5,882 nt of DNA, from assembly GCA_944358275.1 (NCBI GenBank), contig CALVQZ010000055.1:1-5882 (forward strand), in the 5' to 3' direction. Positions 1 through 4,167 of this stretch are shown in pieces (the first letter of the stretch is position 1; every line of letters begins with the position of its first letter). The notes beneath the pieces were generated by a model, which saw nothing but the letters and a program-made list of their open reading frames with translations, had not been told where the DNA came from and ran no database searches. Position numbers and translations under genes: made by a program. Source of the DNA: an uncultured Bacilli bacterium (GTDB lineage Bacteria; Bacillota_I; Bacilli_A; RF39; UBA660).

Positions 1-2
1 CA

Positions 3-308
3 TTAACAGAAACAGGTGCAACACTAATTTTAAAAAATGATAGTGATGTGGATGTTGAATATGGAAATCCTTATGAAATGGAAATAAAGAAAGATGGAGA
101 ATGGCATAAAATAAATGTTGAATTAAACTTCACACTTCCAGCATTTATATTAAAATCTAAAGAAACAAAAGAATTAGAACTTAATTGGGAAAATGGATAT
201 GGTAAATTAGCGTCAGGAGATTATAGAATTATAAAAAGTATTGATGTAGAGAAATCAGATGGAACATTTGATACTTTCTATGTATCAGCAGAATTTACTA
301 TTGAATAA
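3..308 (+). CDS. C-terminal Ig-like domain of a truncated (5'-partial) protein
   Basis: The reading frame is open from the left edge (first full codon at 3) to TAA at 306-308, so about 101 residues of a longer protein are visible. A GTG at 48 lies in frame but has no ribosome binding site, and the conserved motif starts before it, so it is not the start. The peptide has the pattern of the bacterial Ig-like domain often found at the C-terminus of Bacillota lipoproteins and membrane-anchored peptidase or sensor proteins: an opening TGATLILKNDSD strand, then EYGNPYEMEIKKDGEW, a central KETKELELNWENGYGKL and GDYRIIKS, and the closing FYVSAEFTIE. This is a beta-sandwich likely exposed outside the membrane; the N-terminal part that would define the role is outside the window. 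A terminator follows 52 nt downstream. It probably belongs to the host chromosome. Domain assignment is from recognised motif order, not from a search. Confidence 0.8.
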   Translation, partial: LTETGATLILKNDSDVDVEYGNPYEMEIKKDGEWHKINVELNFTLPAFILKSKETKELELNWENGYGKLASGDYRIIKSIDVEKSDGTFDTFYVSAEFTIE

Positions 309-335
309 CAAATTACAATTTATCGGTGTTTTACT

Positions 336-516
336 ATATTTGAAAAATTATAATTTAACAAACAACTAAATTTAGCGTGATTTAGTTGTTTTTTTGTGTT
401 TGAAAAACTCTATTTTCTACTTTCCAAATATTTGTAAATTCTTCATAGGTTTTCAAATATTATAGTGCCTATATTTTTACTCTACTATACCATTGTGTTT
501 GAGGTGTTTTCAAATG
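336..516. repeat. Cluster of TTTGAAAA/TTTTCAAA motifs around a palindrome (candidate operator or res site)
   Basis: TTTGAAAA occurs at 339-346 and 399-406, and its reverse complement TTTTCAAA at 450-457 and 507-514. The perfect palindrome CAAATATTTG lies at 425-434, near the midpoint of both inverted pairs. Two copies share an exact 11-mer, ATATTTGAAAA (336-346 on +, 450-460 on -), and a third exact copy is at 2095-2105. The last motif overlaps the start codon at 514. Small serine resolvases commonly act at res sites just upstream of their own gene, and repressors also bind there; either reading is inference. No convincing -35/-10 pair was found here, and the DNA is so A+T-rich that part of the pattern may be chance. 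Confidence 0.4.
360..395 (+). terminator. Rho-independent terminator of the Ig-domain gene
   Basis: A 12-bp perfect stem (360-371 with 380-391, arms AACAACTAAAT and ATTTAGTTGTT plus one A-T pair) encloses an 8-nt loop. A run of seven T follows from the end of the stem to 395. It sits 52 nt after the stop codon of the Ig-like domain gene and 120 nt before the next gene, so it separates the two transcription units. Confidence 0.85.
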
Positions 517-753
517 AAAGAAAAAATATTAAAAAATGTTGCTCAATATTTATGTGATGATTTTGTTGATACTATATGTACAGGTTTTGAAGAAAGATCA
601 AATGACTTTCCTTATACTCTAGCGTGTGCTAATTTCATTTATGAGTTAAAAAATAAAGGAATAAATTTTGATATTAGTTTATTTGCTCAATGTCCTGATA
701 TTTTTGATAATATGTATAATGAGTTATCAAAATATTTAAGTAAGGTAAATTAA
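514..753 (+). CDS. Unknown 79-residue protein upstream of the small serine recombinase
   Basis: The function is not recognised. The start is ATG at 514 because GAGGTG at 501-506 is a good ribosome binding site 7 nt upstream; a TTG at 493 in the same frame has none. The product is small, mainly helical in appearance and mildly acidic, without a signal peptide or membrane segment. It has four cysteines (residues 14, 22, 38, 60) that are not spaced as a zinc site. The C-terminal part, from about residue 55, looks like an amphipathic helix (PDIFDNMYNELSKYL). Its stop codon is only 2 nt before the ATG of the serine recombinase, so the two are almost certainly co-transcribed and translationally coupled. 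An accessory or regulatory role for the recombinase is suggested by that context alone. Confidence 0.7.
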   Translation: MKEKILKNVAQYLCDDFVDTICTGFEERSNDFPYTLACANFIYELKNKGINFDISLFAQCPDIFDNMYNELSKYLSKVN

Positions 754-755
754 AT

Positions 756-1364
756 ATGAGTAATAGAATATTTGGTTATGGTCGTGTTAGTAGTAAAGAC
801 CAAAATGAAGCAAGACAATTAAAAGCATTTAGAGATTTTGGCATTGATGATAGAGATATCTATATTGATAAGAAATCAGGCAAAGATTTTGAACGCGAAC
901 AATATAAGTTATTAAAAAATATACTACGTGAAAATGATGTGTTAATTATTCACTCTATTGACCGATTAGGTAGAAATTATGAAATGATAGTTAATGAGTG
1001 GAAAGATATAACTAAAAACATAAAAGCAGATATTGTGGTATTAGATATGCCTTTACTTGATACTAGACAAAATAAAGATTTACTTGGTACTTTTATAAAT
1101 GATTTAATATTAGGGTTATTATCTTATGTTGCACAAAATGAGCGTGAGAAAATACATATAAGACAACGTGAAGGTATAGATATTGCTTTAAAGGTTGGTA
1201 CTAAAACAGGCAGACCATTTGGTAGACCTAAAATAAATAAACCTAATAATTATGATGAAGTTATTGGTAAATGGAAAGATAAAAAAATAACTGCTCGTGA
1301 AGCCATGAGACAGTTAAATTTAAAACCTAATACTTTTTATTGTATGGTCAAAAATGATATATAG
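756..1364 (+). CDS. Small serine recombinase (resolvase/invertase family)
   Basis: This 202-residue protein has the usual size and order of the Tn3-type resolvase/DNA invertase family. These enzymes cut all four strands at a crossover site through a 5'-phosphoserine link, rotate and religate. The N-terminal catalytic domain opens with FGYGRVSSKDQ: Arg10, nucleophile Ser12 and Gln16 fit the family positions. IDRLGRN follows at 68-74 (Asp69, Arg70, Arg73). The long E helix begins near residue 119, with YVAQNEREK at 124-132. After the GRPFGRPK linker, a helix-turn-helix lies at about 178-198 (ITAREAMRQLNLKPNTFYCMV). The HTH is C-terminal, which excludes IS607-type TnpA. The ribosome binding site is modest (AAGG at 742-745), consistent with coupling to the 79-residue gene ending 2 nt upstream. 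Resolvase or invertase activity cannot be told apart from sequence; the substrate site may be in 396-513. Confidence 0.93.
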   Translation: MSNRIFGYGRVSSKDQNEARQLKAFRDFGIDDRDIYIDKKSGKDFEREQYKLLKNILRENDVLIIHSIDRLGRNYEMIVNEWKDITKNIKADIVVLDMPLLDTRQNKDLLGTFINDLILGLLSYVAQNEREKIHIRQREGIDIALKVGTKTGRPFGRPKINKPNNYDEVIGKWKDKKITAREAMRQLNLKPNTFYCMVKNDI

Positions 1365-1398
1365 TATTTACTTGATTATAATTAAATATTATGAGAAT

Positions 1399-1417
1399 AA
1401 CTAGATTAGTTTTTTTA
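1399..1417 (+). terminator. Weak terminator-like hairpin after the recombinase gene
   Basis: AACTA (1399-1403) and TAGTT (1407-1411) form a 5-bp stem with a GAT loop, followed by T residues to 1416. It lies 35 nt after the recombinase stop and overlaps the stop codon of the convergent gene at 1401-1403. The stem has only one G-C pair, so termination may be inefficient. Confidence 0.4.
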
Positions 1418-2021
1418 TAACATTTTTAATTTCAATATTATTTTCTATAATTAACGGGAAATGATTTTTTAGTCTATTGATCATAATTTCAATATTGTCT
1501 ACATATTGTTCATTTATAAATTTTTCTATTTCTTCTAAATGTTCATATAAGTAAGAATCTTTTTTTATAGGAAATGTATTATCTACGCCATTTTTTGTAT
1601 AATAACCATTTTTATTTTTTTCATAACCATTGTTTATTAAATAATAATATATCTGCGTTGTACTTTTTTTTATTCCGGTTATTTTAGCAATTCTTGATGC
1701 CGCTTCCCTGTATGATTTTACAGGGAATTTTTTGAAATTGTCTGCTATTTTATCTCTAAATTTAAAAAGATTTGATGTACTTTTTCTTTTGAACATATAA
1801 TATTTATCTTCTTTATACTGTTTTAGATGATTAAATATTGTTTTTCTACTTAACCCTGTTTCATACATTACATCTTCTATGTTTTCATATTTATTATAAA
1901 AGAGAATTATCTCACAGGGGGTTACTATTTTTATATCATATTCTATCTCATATTTAGCAACTATATTTTCTAAACGTTCTATTTCTTTTATATCTAAATT
2001 TAGAGGTTTCAATGTTCTCAA
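1401..2021 (-). CDS. IS630-type transposase DNA-binding domain protein without DDE domain
   Basis: The 206-residue product resembles the paired-like, two-HTH DNA-binding region of IS630-family transposases. The first HTH is at about 44-70 (ENIEDVMYETGLSRKTIFNH); the second is at 103-133, where REAASRIAKITGIKKS and the following TTQIYYYLINNGY match the IS630 pattern of EAxxRI, TGIxxSxTQV and LxxxGY. In real IS630 transposases a DDE nuclease domain of roughly 200 residues comes next. Here only about 56 residues follow (150-206, helical, unrecognised) and the recombinase gene stops 36 nt further on, so there is no room for a hidden remnant. The likely role is a DNA-binding regulator or a structural partner at recombination sites. 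Translation starts at TTG (2021): GGAG lies 10 nt upstream, and the first in-frame ATG is near residue 52, inside HTH1. It has its own strong promoter. Confidence 0.72.
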   Translation of the reverse strand: MRTLKPLNLDIKEIERLENIVAKYEIEYDIKIVTPCEIILFYNKYENIEDVMYETGLSRKTIFNHLKQYKEDKYYMFKRKSTSNLFKFRDKIADNFKKFPVKSYREAASRIAKITGIKKSTTQIYYYLINNGYEKNKNGYYTKNGVDNTFPIKKDSYLYEHLEEIEKFINEQYVDNIEIMINRLKNHFPLIIENNIEIKNVIKKLI

Positions 2022-2041
2022 AAATAATCAACTCCAACTAA

Positions 2042-2070
2042 ATTATATCAAAAAAATTCTAAAGTGTAAA
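2042..2070 (-). promoter_or_regulatory. Strong sigma-A promoter of the minus-strand HTH gene
   Basis: On the minus strand, TTTACA (complement of 2065-2070) and TATAAT (complement of 2042-2047) are 17 nt apart. TGA precedes the -10, giving an extended -10 as well. Transcription should start near 2035-2039, so the leader is only about 15-18 nt and the GGAG ribosome binding site lies at its very 5' end. Confidence 0.75.
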
Positions 2071-2094
2071 TTTGCCTAACAAAATTTATGGATG

Positions 2095-2105
2095 ATATTT
2101 GAAAA
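2095..2105 (+). repeat. Distant exact copy of the ATATTTGAAAA motif
   Basis: This 11-mer is identical to 336-346 and, inverted, to 450-460. It lies 25 bp upstream of the minus-strand HTH promoter, and its last base is the first base of the terminator-like stem at 2105. All three copies noticed are intergenic and bracket the recombinase/HTH gene block. Confidence 0.4.
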
Positions 2106-2129
2106 GCCTTGTATTATAAGGCTCTTTTT
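2105..2129 (+). terminator. Terminator-like hairpin in the divergent intergenic region
   Basis: AGCCTT (2105-2110) pairs with AAGGCT (2118-2123), extended by one G-U pair, leaving a 5-nt loop. CTTTTT follows at 2124-2129. No plus-strand gene ends immediately upstream, so it either stops antisense read-through coming across the HTH gene or acts as an attenuator at the beginning of the 2255 transcript. The reverse orientation has a shorter U-run and would be weaker. Confidence 0.6.
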
Positions 2130-2157
2130 GGCATTATCTATCTTCTTATAACTTATT

Positions 2158-2248
2158 GGGAGGTGAAAACACTAGCGAAAATGAAAATTTAAGATGGATC
2201 TCATCTTTCATCTTTAAAATATAGATGGGAAAGATTATTTGTAGGAGG
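2158..2248 (+). promoter_or_regulatory. Structured leader of the 2255 operon with alternative hairpins
   Basis: A perfect Shine-Dalgarno-like GGGAGG at 2158-2163 has no suitable start codon after it. AAGATG (2191-2196) can pair with CATCTT (2202-2207). TCATCTT is tandemly repeated at 2201-2214. The segment 2203-2213 can instead pair with 2223-2235 (AGATGGGAAAGAT, two bulged G). The two foldings exclude each other and end 8 nt before the AGGAGG at 2243-2248 used by the 108-residue gene. No known riboswitch class was recognised. No confident promoter was found; the best candidate is TTGCCT (2072-2077) with GATATT 16 nt downstream. Confidence 0.35.
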
Positions 2249-2254
2249 TTTAAA

Positions 2255-2581
2255 ATGATAAACAATTATAAAATCATTAGACAAAAAACTTTATTTGATG
2301 ATGAAACTTCTGATGATAAGTATTTCAGAGAAGAAATTAAGAAAGAAAGAAAAAAAGAAATTAAAGAAAAAGAAAAAGCATATATGGAAAGATATGCTAA
2401 AAGTTGCCAAGTCAATTTATCAGAAGTAGATAAGATTATAGAACGCAACAACGAGTTTTATGAAGAAATGCTTAAAGGTGTTTTTGGAAGTTCTATTTCT
2501 AATGATGAAAAGCCATATAGAGATATGCTTGAAGAATGGTTTAAAGATTATGTTTCTGATAATACAGAATATGACTTTTAA
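2255..2581 (+). CDS. Charged 108-residue orphan upstream of the PIF1-like helicase
   Basis: The function is not recognised. The start is ATG at 2255, placed 6 nt after a perfect AGGAGG (2243-2248); an in-frame ATG at 2225 has no such site and would add only ten residues. Residues 23-47 form a highly charged stretch of Lys and Glu (EEIKKERKKEIKEKEKAY), likely a single long helix or coiled coil. Residues 56-75 and 86-101 look helical (EWFKDYV near the end). The protein ends in an acidic tail closing with Phe (TEYDF). There is no membrane segment or signal peptide. It is followed after 62 nt by the helicase gene on the same strand, so the two are probably in one transcript, and it may be a helicase partner or a small DNA-binding accessory protein. 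That link rests on position only. Confidence 0.75.
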   Translation: MINNYKIIRQKTLFDDETSDDKYFREEIKKERKKEIKEKEKAYMERYAKSCQVNLSEVDKIIERNNEFYEEMLKGVFGSSISNDEKPYRDMLEEWFKDYVSDNTEYDF

Positions 2582-2634
2582 TTAAAGAATAAAAATGTTG
2601 GTTAGTGTGTTTAGCAAATTAATGTAATAAAAGA

Positions 2635-2708
2635 AAGGAAGATATGAATATGAAAGAAACATTAATTAATACTTTAAATAATTTAGAAAAAGGAGATATG
2701 AATATGAA
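2635..2708 (+). repeat. Duplicated ribosome-binding/start module of the helicase gene
   Basis: GATATGAATATGAA at 2641-2654 is repeated exactly at 2695-2708, each copy preceded by AAAGGA-like purines (AAAGGA just before 2641, AAAAAGGA at 2687-2694). The offset is 54 nt, exactly 18 codons, so both starts are in frame. The second copy allows initiation at ATG 2704 with 8 nt spacing from AGGAG. Confidence 0.6.
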
Positions 2709-4059
2709 TAATAATATAAATAAAGAAATAAATGATTTGGGGAAAATGGGTAATAATGTTATACAGCTTGGAGAAGAACAACTAAAGATATATAACATAA
2801 TGGAAAATACTTATGATAATATGCTTATTTTAGGTAAAGCAGGAACAGGTAAATCCGAATTACTTAAATATTATAAAGAACATACTATTAAAAGTGTTCT
2901 TGTGGTTTCACCTACTGGTATTGCAGCACTTAACGTTGGTGGTAAAACTATTCATTCAACTTTCCGCTTTGACTTTGGTTTACAGTATAAGGATAAAATA
3001 TTGGGAGAATGGTTTACCCATTATGATGGTGTTTTTGATGAAATAGATACTATTATTTTTGACGAAATATCAATGATACGTGCAGATTTATTTGAAGCAA
3101 TAAATATAATTCTTCAAAATGGAAGAAAATGTATACTACCATTTGGTGGAATTCAAGTTATTGGTTTTGGAGATTTATATCAACTACCACCTGTTGCTAA
3201 AGGGGAAGAAACTATGAGGTATTTACAAGATACTTATAGAGGAATTATGTTCTATGATACTCCTGCATTTCAAGAGGGAGAATTTAAAATATATGAATTA
3301 GGCCATATTTATAGACAAAGTGATTTTCATTTTAAAAATCTTTTAAATCGTGTTAGAAAAGGAGAAAAATCAAAAGATTTGTTAGATGAGCTTAATAAAA
3401 GAGTCGTAATACCTGATATTAATGATAATATTATTACTATCACATCAACCAAACCTATAGCAGATGGCATAAATAAAAGAAAGTTAGATGAATTGAAAGG
3501 CAAAGAATATACCTATACAGGTATATTAGAAGGTAATTTAAAAGAAAATGATTTACCTACTGATGTTCTTCTTCGTTTAAAAGAAGGCAGTCAAATTATT
3601 ATGGTTGTAAATGATAAAAAAGGAAGATGGGTTAACGGAACTGCAGGAACTATCTCTTCACTTTCTGATGATAGTATCACTGTTAAAATTAGAGGAATAG
3701 ATTATAAGATTGAAAGACATACTTGGGATAAACTCAAACCATATTATGATGAGAAAACTAAAAAAGTAGAAGAATATATTGAAGGTTCTTTCAAACAATT
3801 TCCTGTAAAATTAGCATGGGCAACTACTGTTCATAGATCACAAAGTAAGACGTACAATTCTTTATTAATTGATTTAGGAGATGGTGCTTTTGAAGATGGA
3901 CAACTTTATGTAGCATTAAGTAGATGTACTTCATTAGATAAAATCTATTTAAAAAAACCGATAAGACCAACTGATATAAAGGTAAATAAAAGTGTTGTTA
4001 ACTTTATGAAAACCCATGAAATTATCAGTTTTTATGAAGATGAAAATAATCTTGCATAA
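2644..4059 (+). CDS. PIF1-like superfamily 1 DNA helicase
   Basis: This is an ATP-dependent DNA helicase of the PIF1/RecD-like branch of SF1, normally 5'-to-3' and acting in replication or recombination. Motifs appear in order: Walker A GKAGTGKS (64-71), motif Ia SPTGIAALN (89-97) followed by GGKTIHSTF (99-107), Walker B DEIS (140-143), motif III with GDLYQLPPV (176-184), and YRQSD (223-227). The C-terminal RecA-like domain follows: VNGTAGTI (330-337), the WATTVHRSQSKT motif (392-403) and motif VI YVALSRC (422-428). All catalytic motifs are intact, and at 471 residues it is a compact PIF1 with no large extra domains. The start is ambiguous: AAAGGA precedes ATG 2644, but a near-copy of that signal with a better-spaced AGGAG precedes ATG 2704 (residue 21). 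The first 20 residues precede the conserved fold, so activity should not depend on the choice. It probably acts in element replication or transfer intermediates. Confidence 0.93.
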   Translation: MNMKETLINTLNNLEKGDMNMNNNINKEINDLGKMGNNVIQLGEEQLKIYNIMENTYDNMLILGKAGTGKSELLKYYKEHTIKSVLVVSPTGIAALNVGGKTIHSTFRFDFGLQYKDKILGEWFTHYDGVFDEIDTIIFDEISMIRADLFEAINIILQNGRKCILPFGGIQVIGFGDLYQLPPVAKGEETMRYLQDTYRGIMFYDTPAFQEGEFKIYELGHIYRQSDFHFKNLLNRVRKGEKSKDLLDELNKRVVIPDINDNIITITSTKPIADGINKRKLDELKGKEYTYTGILEGNLKENDLPTDVLLRLKEGSQIIMVVNDKKGRWVNGTAGTISSLSDDSITVKIRGIDYKIERHTWDKLKPYYDEKTKKVEEYIEGSFKQFPVKLAWATTVHRSQSKTYNSLLIDLGDGAFEDGQLYVALSRCTSLDKIYLKKPIRPTDIKVNKSVVNFMKTHEIISFYEDENNLA

Positions 4060-4062
4060 TTA

Positions 4063-4076
4063 AGATTATGTAATCT
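4063..4076 (+). repeat. Short palindrome after the helicase stop codon
   Basis: AGATTA, TG, TAATCT form a 6-bp inverted repeat 3 nt after the helicase stop codon. It has no T-run and is too small to terminate alone. It sits directly before the larger inverted repeat at 4078 and could be an operator half or simply A+T-rich chance. Confidence 0.3.
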
Positions 4077-4077
4077 A

Positions 4078-4128
4078 AGTGAGTTAGTATACATACCTAT
4101 AATATAATAGAGTAGATACTAACTCACT
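4078..4128 (+). promoter_or_regulatory. 13-bp inverted repeat flanking TATAAT boxes upstream of the large recombinase
   Basis: AGTGAGTTAGTAT (4078-4090) and ATACTAACTCACT (4116-4128) are perfect inverted repeats separated by 25 bp, 51 bp overall. The spacer holds two overlapping TATAAT hexamers (4098-4103 and 4103-4108), but no good -35 is found at 16-18 bp. There is no T-run after the second arm, so it is not a standard terminator. It may be a promoter with flanking repressor sites, an mRNA hairpin, or a recombination site: large serine recombinase sites are about this length and often adjoin the gene. The symmetry is certain; the function is not. Confidence 0.5.
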
Positions 4129-4167
4129 AAATTATATTGAAAATTTAAAATAAGGAGATGATGAAAA

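Noticed and set aside
48..308. GTG at 48 as the start of a complete 86-residue gene
   Set aside because: The frame and the conserved Ig-like motif continue upstream to the window edge, and no ribosome binding site precedes 48.
493..513. TTG 493 as the start of the first small gene
   Set aside because: It has no binding site, while ATG 514 has GAGGTG at proper spacing; this stretch contains that binding site itself.
756..1364. IS607-type transposase TnpA
   Set aside because: IS607 TnpA has its HTH before the catalytic domain and a TnpB neighbour; here the HTH is C-terminal and no TnpB is present.
514..2021. Toxin-antitoxin pair or CRISPR-related module
   Set aside because: No toxin fold motif, no antitoxin-like overlap apart from the coupled recombinase, and no regularly spaced direct repeats were seen.
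2163..2192. Nine-codon leader peptide starting at GTG 2163
   Set aside because: The only binding site (GGGAGG) overlaps the GTG itself, so initiation there is not possible in the normal way; ATG 2181 is too far from it.
2225..2254. ATG 2225 as the start of the 108-residue gene
   Set aside because: AGGAGG at 2243-2248 lies inside this extension and points to ATG 2255.
2266..2451. Minus-strand open frame of 61 codons, hydrophobic product
   Set aside because: It is the antisense shadow of the Lys/Glu-rich stretch of the 108-residue gene, with no binding site of its own; the hydrophobicity comes from reading AAA/GAA codons in reverse.
4078..4128. Rho-independent terminator of the helicase gene
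   Set aside because: The loop is 25 nt, the stem is not followed by a T-run, and the sequence after it is mixed A/T.
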